Shown: positions 31,897-41,195 of the stretch, piece by piece
Layout of the letters: the number at the start of each line of letters is the position of its first letter
Numbering within the stretch: position 1 is the first letter of the stretch
Origin: Bordetella sp. BOR01
GTDB taxonomy: Bacteria; Pseudomonadota; Gammaproteobacteria; Burkholderiales; Burkholderiaceae_B
NCBI RefSeq assembly: GCF_019218885.1
Contig: NZ_JAHUWT010000003.1
Coordinates: 1,116,001 to 1,180,000 of the forward strand
Length of the DNA: 64,000 nucleotides
Reading direction: 5' to 3'
Position numbers and translations under genes: made by a program
Notes under the pieces: generated by a model
What the model saw: the letters and a program-made list of their open reading frames with translations, nothing else
Database searches by the model: none
What the model was told of the DNA's origin: nothing

Positions 31897-33078
31897 ATGC
31901 CGGCTGATACAAAACTGAAATTGACTCCGTCCGAACGGCGTGCCAGCGTCGCGCTGGCCGGCCTGTTTGCCTGCCGGATGCTGGGCCTGTTCCTGCTGTT
32001 GCCGGTGTTTGCCGTGGCAGCAAGCGGGCTGCCCGGGGGCAACGACCCGGTGCGGGTCGGCCTGGCCCTGGGCATGTACGGGTTGACCCAGGCTTTCATG
32101 CAGATCCCCTTCGGCCTGGCGTCCGACCGCTGGGGGCGCCGCCCCGTAGTGATCGCCGGCCTGCTGCTGTTCATTGTTGGCAGCGTGGTGTGCGCCCTGG
32201 CGCAAGACGTCTTCTGGATCACCATTGGTCGCGCCATCCAGGGGGCGGGCGCGATTTCGGCGGCCGTGACGGCCTGGCTGGCCGACGCCACCCGCGACGC
32301 CGTGCGCACCCGTGCCATGGCCATGGTGGGGGCCTCGATCGGGCTGTCGTTCGCCGTGTCGCTGGTGCTGGCGCCCGTATTGGTGGGCTGGTGGGGGTTG
32401 TCGGGCCTGTTCTGGACCATTGCCTGCCTGGGCGTGGCCAGCCTGGCGGTGGCCCGCTGGGTGGTACCCGTGGTGCCCCGTAGCGACGCGCGCAGCATGA
32501 ATGTAAGGCCCCGGCAGGTGTTGGCGCACGCCGACCTGCTGCGCCTGAATTTCGGCGTGTTCGTCCTGCACTGCACGCAGGTGGCGCTGTTCGTGGTGGT
32601 GCCGGCCCTGCTGGCGCACGCGGGCGACCTGGCTGCGAAAGACCTGTGGAAGGTCTACCTGCCGATCATCGTTGTGTCGTTCGTGCTGATGGTGCCGGTG
32701 ATCTTCGTGGCCGAGCGGCATCGCGCCCATCGCGGCGCCCTGCGCGCCTCGGTGGCCGGCCTGGCCGTGGTGTGTGCGCTGCTGCCGGCTGCCAGCCACG
32801 GTTTCACCACCCTGGCCATCGCCATGACGGCCTTTTTCGTGGTGTTCAATATCCTGGAAGCCCTGCAGCCCTCGCTGGTGTCGCGCGTGGCGCCGGCCCA
32901 GTACAAGGGGTTGGCCCTGGGCTTCTACAACACCGCCCAGGCCGCCGGCCTGTTCTGCGGGGGCGCGCTGGGCGGCTGGCTGGCCGCCTATGCCGGTGCC
33001 AACGCGGTGTTCCTGGGGGCGGCCGGCCTGGCCGTGGTCTGGCTGGCGGTGACCTGGGCGTTGAAGCCGCTGTCGTAG
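31897..33078 (+). CDS. MFS transporter (YajR/arabinose-efflux type)
   Basis: This is a 12-helix major facilitator protein of 393 residues. The first helices contain [19 protein letters not shown] and the loop 2-3 signature [17 protein letters not shown] follows in the central part. Members next to uvrA are usually annotated as drug or sugar efflux pumps without known substrate. It is divergent from uvrA. In related species ssb often follows closely, but here about 9 kb of catabolic genes intervene. Confidence 0.9.
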   Translation: MPADTKLKLTPSERRASVALAGLFACRMLGLFLLLPVFAVAASGLPGGNDPVRVGLALGMYGLTQAFMQIPFGLASDRWGRRPVVIAGLLLFIVGSVVCALAQDVFWITIGRAIQGAGAISAAVTAWLADATRDAVRTRAMAMVGASIGLSFAVSLVLAPVLVGWWGLSGLFWTIACLGVASLAVARWVVPVVPRSDARSMNVRPRQVLAHADLLRLNFGVFVLHCTQVALFVVVPALLAHAGDLAAKDLWKVYLPIIVVSFVLMVPVIFVAERHRAHRGALRASVAGLAVVCALLPAASHGFTTLAIAMTAFFVVFNILEALQPSLVSRVAPAQYKGLALGFYNTAQAAGLFCGGALGGWLAAYAGANAVFLGAAGLAVVWLAVTWALKPLS

Positions 33079-33118
33079 GGGCCAATGGGCCGTTGCATGC
33101 GGCCGGCCCGGCACCGGC

Positions 33119-34537
33119 CTACAGGGCCGGGCGCAAGCGATGAAACGCAGTCGCTCGCTGGAATGCCGTTCCCAGCCGCAGCAGAATGCCTTCGCGCCAG
33201 GGCGCAGCCACCAGTTGCACGGACATCGGCAGGCCGTCCGGGGTCAGCCCGCAGGGCAAGGCAATTGCGCAAAGCCCGTAGTAGCCGACGAAGCGGGTCA
33301 ACCTGCTGGGCGCAAGATCATTTTCATCGAGCGTTGCCACCGGCTGGGCCTGGACTGGCAAGGTGGGCAGCACCAGCACATCGGTGGCCTCGAAGAGCTC
33401 GCGGAATTCGCGCTTGCGCTGACTGCGCTGTTCCAGCGCCGCCGCATAGCGCGGCGCGTCCCAGTCGCGGCCTCGCAGCACGCGTGCCCGCGAGGCCGCA
33501 TCGCCCGTATCTAGCGCGGCGAGAATATGCTCGCCATGCCCGGCGTACGCTTCTGCGGCAATGATGCCGCCGGTTTCCTGCTGGTCTGCCGCGAAATCGA
33601 CCCTCTGGCATGCCGCGTCGTGTTTCAGGCAGCCCAGGCCGGACAGGATCTCGGCTGCCTGCCGTACCCCTTCCTGGATGGCCGGCTGCACATCGCCCAG
33701 CGCATCTTGGCCGATCACGGTGTAGCGCAGCCCCTGCACGGGCCTGGCCAATTGGCCGATGAAGTCCTCGGGCGGCGCCTGCCAGGTGGCCGGATCGTGG
33801 GCGTCCGGACCATGGATTGCCTGCAGCAGCAGGGCGGCGTCCTCGGCTGTCCATGCCATTGGCCCCACCGTATCCAGCGTGTGGCTGACCAGGTCGAAGC
33901 CATGATTGCTGATGCGGCCCTGGGTCGTCTTGAGCCCGGTCAGCCCGCAGAAGGCGGACGGGATCCGGACCGAGCCCCCGGTATCGGTGCCGATCGCACC
34001 GGCCGCCAGCCCCGCCGCTACCGCGACCGCCGATCCGCTGCTGGAACCGCCGGGTGAACGATGCGTCGCCAGGTCCCAGGGATTGCGCGGGGTGCCCAGA
34101 GCCTGGTTGGTGCCCCAGCCGCCGAAGGCGAACTCCACCAGATGGGTCTTGCCCAGCAAGACCGCGCCGGCCGCCAGCAGCCGCTGCACGACCGTTGCGG
34201 TCTGCGTGGCCGGCTGGCGCTGACGGTACACGCTGGAACCTGCCATGGTCCGATAGCCCTCGACAGCCGCCAGGTCTTTGACCGCGATCGGCACACCCTC
34301 GAGTATGCCCACCGGCAGGCCCGAGGCCAGGCGCAGGTCGCTGGCCCGTGCCGCTGCCAGCGCCTGGCTGGCGAATACTTCGGCGTAGGCGTGGAATTCA
34401 TTCCCGCGCGCGGCGATGCGCTCGAGATAGGCGGCGGTCAGCGCTTCCGAGCTCAGCGTGCGCGCCCGCAACGCGCGTGCAAGGTCGCCCAGCGGCTGGT
34501 TCCAGGGCGGCTGGCTGGCGGTATCGTGTGGCTTCAT
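33119..34537 (-). CDS. Amidase signature family enzyme
   Basis: This is a Ser-cisSer-Lys hydrolase of 472 residues, related to GatA and other amidases. The catalytic lysine is in PIAVKDLAAVEGY, the cis-serine in SPGGSSSGSAVAVAAG and the nucleophile serine in GTDTGGSVRIP. Absence of gatB/gatC neighbours argues against a tRNA amidotransferase. It is the last gene of the TRAP operon, 28 bases after dctM, so the natural substrate is probably an amide or a carbamoylated acid taken up by that transporter. Confidence 0.9.
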   Translation of the reverse strand: MKPHDTASQPPWNQPLGDLARALRARTLSSEALTAAYLERIAARGNEFHAYAEVFASQALAAARASDLRLASGLPVGILEGVPIAVKDLAAVEGYRTMAGSSVYRQRQPATQTATVVQRLLAAGAVLLGKTHLVEFAFGGWGTNQALGTPRNPWDLATHRSPGGSSSGSAVAVAAGLAAGAIGTDTGGSVRIPSAFCGLTGLKTTQGRISNHGFDLVSHTLDTVGPMAWTAEDAALLLQAIHGPDAHDPATWQAPPEDFIGQLARPVQGLRYTVIGQDALGDVQPAIQEGVRQAAEILSGLGCLKHDAACQRVDFAADQQETGGIIAAEAYAGHGEHILAALDTGDAASRARVLRGRDWDAPRYAAALEQRSQRKREFRELFEATDVLVLPTLPVQAQPVATLDENDLAPSRLTRFVGYYGLCAIALPCGLTPDGLPMSVQLVAAPWREGILLRLGTAFQRATAFHRLRPAL

Positions 34538-34565
34538 TGTTGTTCTCCCAAAGGCACGGGGCCGC

Positions 34566-35864
34566 TTAACGCAAGACCACCGTGACGATGGAGGGGAAGA
34601 AAATCATCAAGACGATCAATAGCAGTTCCATGAAGATGAACGGCACCACCCCGCGGTAGATTTCGCCCAGTTTCAGTCCCGGCACGGAACCCTGGACAAC
34701 GAAGGCATTGATTCCCACGGGCGGTGTGACGGCACCGATTTCGATGAGCTTGGTCACGATGATGCCGAATAGCACGGGGTTGATGCCGGCTTGCTCGATG
34801 ATGGGAAATACTACCGGCATCGTGATGAAGATCATCGAGATACCGTCGATGAAGCAACCCAGCAGGATGTACGGCACGATCAGCAGCAGCAACAGCGTGA
34901 CCGGCGACAGGTTCAGCCCTGCGACAGTGCTTGCCAGCAAGGCGGGCAATTGCGTCGTGCCCAGGGCCACGCTGAACACCGCCGAGCCTATCATCAACAT
35001 GAAGATGGATGCCGAGCTCGAACCCGTCTCCAGCAGGCCGCGCCAGATGGCGCCCTTTTCCCTGTCCTTGCGGAACAGGGCGAAGGCCAGCGCCAGGCAG
35101 GCGCCGATACCAGCCGCTTCAGTGGCGGTTGCCAGCCCGGAATAAATGGAGCCGATCACCACAATGAACAGCACCACGACTTCCCAGGCAGCCAGGGTCG
35201 CGTTGGCGCGTTCTTTCCAGGATGCTTTGGGCAAGCGCGTGCGCCGCACCAGGTCCGGGTCCCTGCGCACCATGAAGTAAAGGCCCAGGGCATAGACCAG
35301 CGCGGTCAGGAAACCGGGGATCAGGGCGCCGATGAACAGGTCGGCGATCGACACGTTGGTGGCGATGGAATAGATGATCAGGATGCCGCTGGGCGGAATC
35401 AGGATGCCCAGCGCACCGGCAATCGCCACCGGCCCGGCCGCCAGGCGCTGTGGGTAGCCCATGCGCAGCATTTCCGGCACGGTCACCTTCGAGATGGTTG
35501 CCGCCGTTGCCACGCTGGAGCCGCAAACCGTGGAAAACCCGGCGCAGGCGAACACTGTGGCGATCGGCAGGCCGCCGGCGATATGCCCCACCCAGCTCTT
35601 CGCGCTGCGATAGGCCTTTTCCGACAGGCCGGCTGAAAACGCCAGGTGGCCCATCAACAGGAACAGGGGTATGACAATCAGCGCCAGGTTCGCCACGCTG
35701 GTGTATGGCAGGCTTTCCATCAGGAACGCCGTGCCTCGTACGCCGCGGATGGCAAACAGCCCCGCCGCGCCGACGGCCATCAAAGTGAGCGCTACCGGGA
35801 TTCCCGCCAGCAGCAGCACGATGACGCCGCCTATCATCAAATATCCGATCTCGGTCGGGCTCAT
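34566..35864 (-). CDS. TRAP transporter large permease subunit DctM
   Basis: This is the large membrane subunit of a tripartite ATP-independent periplasmic transporter, which takes up organic acids with the sodium gradient. The 432-residue protein has about 12 hydrophobic segments and conserved stretches such as GLIPPSG-like GILIPPSGILIIYS and AGFSTVCGSSVATAATISKV. The start overlaps the dctQ stop by four bases. The long open frame continues upstream only as a shadow of dctQ. Confidence 0.94.
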   Translation of the reverse strand: MSPTEIGYLMIGGVIVLLLAGIPVALTLMAVGAAGLFAIRGVRGTAFLMESLPYTSVANLALIVIPLFLLMGHLAFSAGLSEKAYRSAKSWVGHIAGGLPIATVFACAGFSTVCGSSVATAATISKVTVPEMLRMGYPQRLAAGPVAIAGALGILIPPSGILIIYSIATNVSIADLFIGALIPGFLTALVYALGLYFMVRRDPDLVRRTRLPKASWKERANATLAAWEVVVLFIVVIGSIYSGLATATEAAGIGACLALAFALFRKDREKGAIWRGLLETGSSSASIFMLMIGSAVFSVALGTTQLPALLASTVAGLNLSPVTLLLLLIVPYILLGCFIDGISMIFITMPVVFPIIEQAGINPVLFGIIVTKLIEIGAVTPPVGINAFVVQGSVPGLKLGEIYRGVVPFIFMELLLIVLMIFFPSIVTVVLR

Positions 35865-36391
35865 TCTTTTTCTCCGGCCACAGGGTTGACAGGCGCGGCG
35901 GCATCGCCGTCGCCGCGGCACGCATCCAGCGTGTCCAGCAGGAACACGACGGCCAACAGCGCCAGCCCCAGCGCCGCCAGGATCTTCGCCGGCCACACCG
36001 GGAAGGCCACGACGGCATACGACTGCTCGAGGCGCTGCGTGGAAGCAATCGCCCCACGGATGGCGTACCAGGCGAAGCCGCCGCTGATGAGCGTGCAGGC
36101 CAGGTAGCGGATTGCCTGCACCCAGCGTATGGCGGGCGCCGGCAGCAAGGCATCGAGCACCGTGACCTGGAAATGCTCGCGCTTGACCTGCGCCACGGGC
36201 ATGGCCAGGAAGACGATCAGGACCAACAGCATGATGCCCGCTTCAGCCATGCCGTAGACGGCCTCGCCGAACAGGCTGCGCGCCAGGATATCTGGCACCA
36301 CGGACAGCATCAGCAGCACGGTCGCAATGCCGGAGAGCATTCCCAGCCTGACGCAGAAGCGGCGGATGCAATGATTCAATCGGATATACAT
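35861..36391 (-). CDS. TRAP transporter small permease subunit DctQ
   Basis: This is the small membrane subunit of the TRAP system, 176 residues with four hydrophobic segments (for example MLSGIATVLLMLSVVPDIL and AEAGIMLLVLIVFLAMPVAQVKREH). The motif QVKREHFQVTVL matches the conserved cytoplasmic loop of DctQ proteins. It lies between dctP and dctM and is coupled to dctM. Confidence 0.92.
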   Translation of the reverse strand: MYIRLNHCIRRFCVRLGMLSGIATVLLMLSVVPDILARSLFGEAVYGMAEAGIMLLVLIVFLAMPVAQVKREHFQVTVLDALLPAPAIRWVQAIRYLACTLISGGFAWYAIRGAIASTQRLEQSYAVVAFPVWPAKILAALGLALLAVVFLLDTLDACRGDGDAAAPVNPVAGEKE

Positions 36392-36448
36392 GGCATGCCT
36401 GAAAACAGGAAAGAAGCAGGCGGCTGCCGCCGCCCGCGATGTGGAACG

Positions 36449-37540
36449 TTACTTGCCGGCGGCCAACTGATCGAAGCCGGTCGTATAGGGGGTTTGGGCC
36501 TCGTGCTCGCGCGTCAGGGCGATGAAATCGTCCAGGAACTTCTGCGGGTCATCGACCCGGCCTCGCACGGTGTCCATCCATTTCTGGTTCACGGCCGGTT
36601 GCGCCGTCGCCTTCCAGCGCGCGGCTTCTTCCTCGTCCATGCGCACGTAGTCCATGCGCGGCGTCGCGCGCGCCAACTCGACCGCCCGGGCCACTTCTTT
36701 GCGATATCCGTCGAAGTACACCTTGGGCGTTTCGGCGGCCACTTCCGTGATCACCTTCTGCGCCTCGGGGTCCAGCGACTTCCACGTGTCCTGGTTGATG
36801 GCCCAGGTCACCAGCGTGTAGACCCCCATGCGGCCCGCATTCGAGGCATGGGGCGCCATGTCATAAACCTTGGTGATGATCGCCTGGTTGAACGGCGTGC
36901 CGCTGACGCCTTCGGCCCCGCCACGCTGCACCAGCTCCAGCGCCTCGACCCAGGGAATACTGATGGGCGTGCCGCCGAGCGCGCGGATGGCGTCGGCCAC
37001 GCCGGTGATGGCGCGCACGCGCGCGCCCTTGAGATCTTCGGCGGTGTGGATGGGCTTGTTGGTCCATAGCGTGTTCTCGCCCGAGCCCAATGCCCACAGC
37101 AGCCGCTGGTTGTTGTCCAGGTACTCTTGCTGCAGTGCCGGCGTACGCTGGTACAGGTCGGAGAATGCCTGCGTGACGGCGGGCGGGTTCTCCGAGATGA
37201 AAGGCAGCACCACGCCGGTCAGCGGGAACTCGCGCGGGTTGAATGCGGCGGGAACGGCCGAGGCGATATCGGCGGCGCCCGAAGCCAGGCCGGAACTCAT
37301 CTCGGCCGTCTTCAGCAGGCTGCCGCCGTAATAGGGCTCGAACGTGATGCGGCCGTTGGTGCGCTTAGTTACCTCGTCCATGAAGTACTTCGCCGACGTC
37401 TCGTAGAAGTCGTTGGATCCGTAGAATGTGGCGTAGGTCAGTTTCTGGGGCTTCGGCGTCTGCGCGCCGGCCTGGCAGGCGCCCAGGCCCAGGATCGCCG
37501 CGCAGGCGACTTTCAGGGTGGCAATGGCATAGCGATTCAC
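36449..37540 (-). CDS. TRAP transporter substrate-binding protein DctP
   Basis: This is the periplasmic solute receptor of the TRAP system, 363 residues. The GTG start is behind AGAGGAGAG, giving a signal MNRYAIATLKVACAAILGLG. The signal region contains LGACQAGAQ, which could be either a lipobox or a plain Sec cleavage site. The conserved arginine that binds carboxylates is likely in GARVRAITGVADAIRALGGTP. A stem-loop lies between this gene and the preceding aldolase gene. Its ligand is presumably the organic acid handled by the enzymes encoded upstream. Confidence 0.9.
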   Translation of the reverse strand: MNRYAIATLKVACAAILGLGACQAGAQTPKPQKLTYATFYGSNDFYETSAKYFMDEVTKRTNGRITFEPYYGGSLLKTAEMSSGLASGAADIASAVPAAFNPREFPLTGVVLPFISENPPAVTQAFSDLYQRTPALQQEYLDNNQRLLWALGSGENTLWTNKPIHTAEDLKGARVRAITGVADAIRALGGTPISIPWVEALELVQRGGAEGVSGTPFNQAIITKVYDMAPHASNAGRMGVYTLVTWAINQDTWKSLDPEAQKVITEVAAETPKVYFDGYRKEVARAVELARATPRMDYVRMDEEEAARWKATAQPAVNQKWMDTVRGRVDDPQKFLDDFIALTREHEAQTPYTTGFDQLAAGK

Positions 37541-37577
37541 TCGGACTCTCCTCTTTCTCGATAGAACGGAATGCAAC

Positions 37578-37595
37578 GGCCTGATCGGACAGGCC
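37578..37595 (-). repeat. Intercistronic stem-loop between aldolase and dctP genes
   Basis: GGCCTG (37578-37583) and CAGGCC (37590-37595) form a six-bp stem with a six-base loop inside the 63-base gap. Such a hairpin could set different transcript levels for the enzyme and transporter halves of the operon. There is no T-run. Confidence 0.4.
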
Positions 37596-37603
37596 TGGAT
37601 TTA

Positions 37604-38326
37604 TTACCGCGCACGGTTCCCTGGCGGACGGGCGCGAAGTTCCGCAGGCAGGCCCGCCAACGTATTCCATTGCCGCAGGCCCATCTGGATGAAGTCATTG
37701 ACGTGGGTATAGAGCATGGTGGCGCCGCGCGCCTGCCAGTACTGCAGGTCGTGGTCCTTGACCAGGAACCCGGCGGCGCGTCCCTGCGCGCGAATACGCT
37801 GCAGCACCTGCGTCATGGTGTCCATGACCGCCGGCTGGCGGTAGTCGCCGGCAAACCCCATGCTTTTCGCCAGGTCGACCGCGCCGATGAAGAAGCAGTC
37901 CACTTCGGGCAGGGCCAGGAACTCGTCGAGTTCGGCCACTGCCTGGGCGGATTCGATCTGCACGATGATGGTCTTGGCCTCGATCTCGCGCGGCACCACA
38001 TAGCGGATGTCGGCCAGCGCGGTTTTCACCTGCTGCGCGCTGTTCAATCGGGGAATGACCAGGCCGTCGATGTCGCGCATCAGGTAGCGCTCGATGGTCC
38101 ATGGCTCGACCGAGGGGATGCGCACCAGGGCGCTGACGCCATGCAGGCGCGCCGCGCGGGCCATGTCCTCGATGTCTTCGAAACTGGGGTTGCCTTGCTC
38201 GGCGTCGAGCATGATGGCGTCGATGCCGAGCCGGCAGACGAAAGCCGCCAAGCCGGCGCACGCGTGGTCCGCATTGACCAGGCCCACGGTCTGGCCGCTG
38301 CGCAAGCGTTGCTTGAAGTCCGTCAT
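37604..38326 (-). CDS. HpcH/HpaI-family aldolase
   Basis: This is a class II pyruvate-dependent aldolase fold, 240 residues; family members cleave 2-keto-3-deoxy or hydroxy-oxo acids. Visible are the arginine of ALVRIPS, the metal-binding glutamate of IVQIESAQAV and the aspartate of FIGAVDLAKSMG. The catalytic His of the usual DxEH motif is replaced by Gln (LDAEQGN), so the chemistry may differ. It overlaps the dehydrogenase gene by four bases. A link to tartronate semialdehyde or a related oxo acid is inferred only from its neighbours. Confidence 0.86.
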   Translation of the reverse strand: MTDFKQRLRSGQTVGLVNADHACAGLAAFVCRLGIDAIMLDAEQGNPSFEDIEDMARAARLHGVSALVRIPSVEPWTIERYLMRDIDGLVIPRLNSAQQVKTALADIRYVVPREIEAKTIIVQIESAQAVAELDEFLALPEVDCFFIGAVDLAKSMGFAGDYRQPAVMDTMTQVLQRIRAQGRAAGFLVKDHDLQYWQARGATMLYTHVNDFIQMGLRQWNTLAGLPAELRARPPGNRAR

Positions 38327-39264
38327 GACGATGCTCCTTCGGAAGGCTGCACGGCCTTCAACTGCCGATAAATATCGAACAATCGCGTATCGCTGGCCGC
38401 TGCCAGCCCCTGTGCCTGCGCCGACGCGAATACGTGGCGAGCGGCCCGGGCCATGGGCATTGCCTGCGCGACTGCCCCGGCTTCGTGCAAGGCGATGTCG
38501 AGATCCTTGAGAAATATTCCTACCGTTGCCTGGGGCTCGTGATCCCCGTTCACCATGCGCAATGCACGCTTGTCGAACATGACGGAATTGCCGGAGCTAT
38601 CCCGCACTGCCCGGACCAGTTGTTGCAGGTCCACGCCTGTGCGCTGTCCCAGCGCCAGCGCTTCGGCGGCAAGCGCGATATGCGAGGCGACCAGCACCTG
38701 GTTGATCATCTTCACGGCGGAACCGGTGCCCGCCTCGCCGACGTGGTGCACGCGCATCGCGCACGTGCTCATCAGCGGGCCGAGCGCGGCCGCTGCCTCG
38801 TTGCTGCCACCGGCAAGCACCGACAGCGTGCCGGTGCGGGCGCCGGCGACCCCGCCGCTGACCGGGCCGTCCAGCATCAATATGCCGCGCTGGTCCAGGG
38901 TCCGGGCCAGCGCACGCGCATAATCCGGCCCGACAGTGCACGCCAGCCAGACCGCCGCGCCGGGCTGCAGGGTGGCCAGCAAGCCCTCGGGCCCCGACAG
39001 GACCGCGTCCGCCTGCTCGGCGTTATGCACGACGATGACCGCGAAACGGGCGCCGCGCGCTGCCTGTGCCGGCGTGCCGGCCGCGTGCCCGCCGCTTGCA
39101 ACGAGTCGGTCCAGGGCGTCGGGCCGCAGGTCCACGCCATGCACGGCATAGCCGTTGGCCGCCATGCGGGCAGCCATCGGCCCGCCCATCATGCCCAGGC
39201 CGATGCACGCCACACGGTCGCCGCAGGCGGCTGGCGCCGCGCCGCTCACTGCCGCACTACGCAA
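38323..39264 (-). CDS. NAD(P)-dependent 3-hydroxyisobutyrate dehydrogenase-family protein
   Basis: This is a beta-hydroxyacid dehydrogenase, 313 residues. The Rossmann motif CIGLGMMGGPMAARM, the substrate segment DGPVSGGVAGA and the catalytic lysine in GTGSAVKMINQVL fit the family that includes tartronate semialdehyde reductase (GarR) and 3-hydroxyisobutyrate dehydrogenase. It overlaps the TPP enzyme stop by eight bases and the aldolase start by four. The immediate pairing with a TPP carboligase-like enzyme favours a tartronate semialdehyde-like substrate, but that remains inference. Confidence 0.88.
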   Translation of the reverse strand: MRSAAVSGAAPAACGDRVACIGLGMMGGPMAARMAANGYAVHGVDLRPDALDRLVASGGHAAGTPAQAARGARFAVIVVHNAEQADAVLSGPEGLLATLQPGAAVWLACTVGPDYARALARTLDQRGILMLDGPVSGGVAGARTGTLSVLAGGSNEAAAALGPLMSTCAMRVHHVGEAGTGSAVKMINQVLVASHIALAAEALALGQRTGVDLQQLVRAVRDSSGNSVMFDKRALRMVNGDHEPQATVGIFLKDLDIALHEAGAVAQAMPMARAARHVFASAQAQGLAAASDTRLFDIYRQLKAVQPSEGASS

Positions 39265-41014
39265 TTCGATCCCCCTTGCGGATCACGGCGGCGCGATTGT
39301 CCACGCCGGGCAGCATGCGGGACGGATCGCGCGTCACCACCACATCCACCACCACCGGCCCACGGGTTGCCAGCGCCTGGCGCAGCGAGGACTCGAGCTG
39401 TTCGGGATCTTCGACGCGGATACCGGTGCAGCCCATCGCCTGGGCGACGCGGGCGAAGTCCACTTCTTCCAGGTCCGACGACAGGTAGCTGTCTGCCCCA
39501 TACATCAGGTGCTGCAATGCCTTCACGTAGCCTGACGCGGCGTTGTTGACCACCACGATGACGATGTCCAGCGCCAGGCGCCTGGCCGTTTCCAGGTCGC
39601 CCAGCACCATGCAGAAGCCGCTGTCGCCGGTCAGGCTGAGCACCGGCTTGCCCGGCTGGCCAAGCGCCACGCCCATGGCTCCCGGCAGGCCGTAGCCGAT
39701 GGACGCAAAGCCGCGGTCCGGAATGAAATGACGGCCGGCCGCCTTGGTGTCGAACAGCAGGCCGCCCCAGTGGGCCGCAAAGCCGCCATCGGCCACCAGG
39801 TAGCCGTCGGCGGGCAGCACTTTCTGGATTTCCGTCAGCAGGCGGGCCACGTTGATCGGTTTTTCTCCGGACAACAGCCTGTCGGCCACTGATTCGCGCC
39901 AGGCATGCATGCGCACCGACACATCATCGGCATAGGCCTGCTGCCGCGCGTGGATGGTCTCGGCCTGCCCGCGCAGGGCGTCGTGCAGGTCCTGGATGCC
40001 CAGCCTGGCATCGCCCCACAACAGGATTTCCGGCGCCAGGGTCCTGCCGAATTCCTCGGCCACGATATCCAGATGGATGATGCGCTTGCCGGGGCCCGGC
40101 ACGGTGTAGCGCTTGGTGGCGATTTCCCCCAGCTTGCAGCCGACCACCAGCAGCACGTCGGCTTCTTCGATCAGCTTGTTGGCGATACGGTCGTAGCGGC
40201 CGAACAGCCCCGCGTTAAGGGGGGTGTCGCACGCAATGGCGCCCTTGCCGGTCAGGGTGTGCGCCACGGGCAGGTTCAGCGCGTTCGATAATGCGGTCAG
40301 CGCCTCGGCGGCGCCCGACAGGTGCACGCCACCGCCTGCCAGCACGAGCGGGCGCCGGGCCTGCGCCAGCAATGCCGCTGCCTGCGCGAGTTCTTCCGCA
40401 GCGGGGCGCGTGCGCAATGCCGGGGCGGCCTCATACCGGGCATCGACGACGAATTCGGACGCCAGGTATTCGTACGTATCGTGCATGATGTCTTCGGGGA
40501 CATCCACCACGACGGGGCCGGGACGGCCGGTGGTGGCGACCGCGAATGCGCGGCGCATCAACTCGGGGATGCGCGACACCATTTCCACTCGGATGATTTC
40601 CTTGCAAGCCGGTCGCAGGATTTCAACCTGGCGGCTTTCCTGCGTCATGTTTTTCCAGGCATGGTCGCGATGGGTATCGCCCACGACGCAGACCACCGGG
40701 CTGCCGGCGTTCAAGGCTTCGGTCAGCGCCGTCACCATATTGGTCGCGCCGGGCCCGACAGTGGCGTCGGCCAGGCCGACGCGGCCTGTGGCCTTGGCGT
40801 AGGCGTCGGCAAGGAACACGGCGTTTCGTTCGTCGTGGATGAGGTGATGCTGCATACCCAGGCGGCGCGCCGCATCGTACAGCGGCAGCAACTGGAATCC
40901 GCCCATGCCGAACATCGGGCCGCCATTGAATGCCTGGATGATGCGCACAATGGCTTCGCCTCCCGACATGGAAAGGGTGGGCGGATGGTCAGAAGTTGTC
41001 TGGCTGCTATGCAT
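39257..41014 (-). CDS. Thiamine diphosphate-dependent enzyme (acetolactate synthase-like)
   Basis: This is a large three-domain TPP enzyme of 585 residues. The catalytic glutamate lies in LIHDERNAVFLADAYAKATG, the central domain has PLVLAGGGVHLSGA, and the cofactor motif is TGDSGF...VNN, a GDS variant of the usual GDG. Relatives include acetolactate synthase, glyoxylate carboligase and sulfoacetaldehyde acetyltransferase. No small regulatory subunit gene is adjacent. The start MHSSQTTSDHPP is chosen because upstream sequence lacks family features. It leads the TRAP operon, divergent from the IclR gene. Confidence 0.87.
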   Translation of the reverse strand: MHSSQTTSDHPPTLSMSGGEAIVRIIQAFNGGPMFGMGGFQLLPLYDAARRLGMQHHLIHDERNAVFLADAYAKATGRVGLADATVGPGATNMVTALTEALNAGSPVVCVVGDTHRDHAWKNMTQESRQVEILRPACKEIIRVEMVSRIPELMRRAFAVATTGRPGPVVVDVPEDIMHDTYEYLASEFVVDARYEAAPALRTRPAAEELAQAAALLAQARRPLVLAGGGVHLSGAAEALTALSNALNLPVAHTLTGKGAIACDTPLNAGLFGRYDRIANKLIEEADVLLVVGCKLGEIATKRYTVPGPGKRIIHLDIVAEEFGRTLAPEILLWGDARLGIQDLHDALRGQAETIHARQQAYADDVSVRMHAWRESVADRLLSGEKPINVARLLTEIQKVLPADGYLVADGGFAAHWGGLLFDTKAAGRHFIPDRGFASIGYGLPGAMGVALGQPGKPVLSLTGDSGFCMVLGDLETARRLALDIVIVVVNNAASGYVKALQHLMYGADSYLSSDLEEVDFARVAQAMGCTGIRVEDPEQLESSLRQALATRGPVVVDVVVTRDPSRMLPGVDNRAAVIRKGDRIA

Positions 41015-41195
41015 GGTGCGGATCCTGTATCTGATTTCTGGTGGCGCAAAGCCGTCACTTTGCCACTCGACCCGCATGCTATCTCTGTTATCGAGACAAA
41101 GAAACGGAATAGATGCCAATTTCAGGGAAAATACCCATGAAATGAGATCGGATATATCATCTAATGAGATGCAAGCTCTTCGGAAAAGGAAACCC

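Noticed and set aside
33106-33132. GCCCGGC/GCCGGGC inverted repeat near the end of the amidase gene
   Set aside because: Seven-bp arms with a 13-base interval partly inside coding sequence are common by chance at this GC content, and there is no T-run.
41015-41195. Imperfect TGGCGCAAAG/CTTTGCCA dyad and GATATATC palindrome as IclR operators
   Set aside because: Arms are mismatched or very short; noted only as possible sites, not annotated separately.
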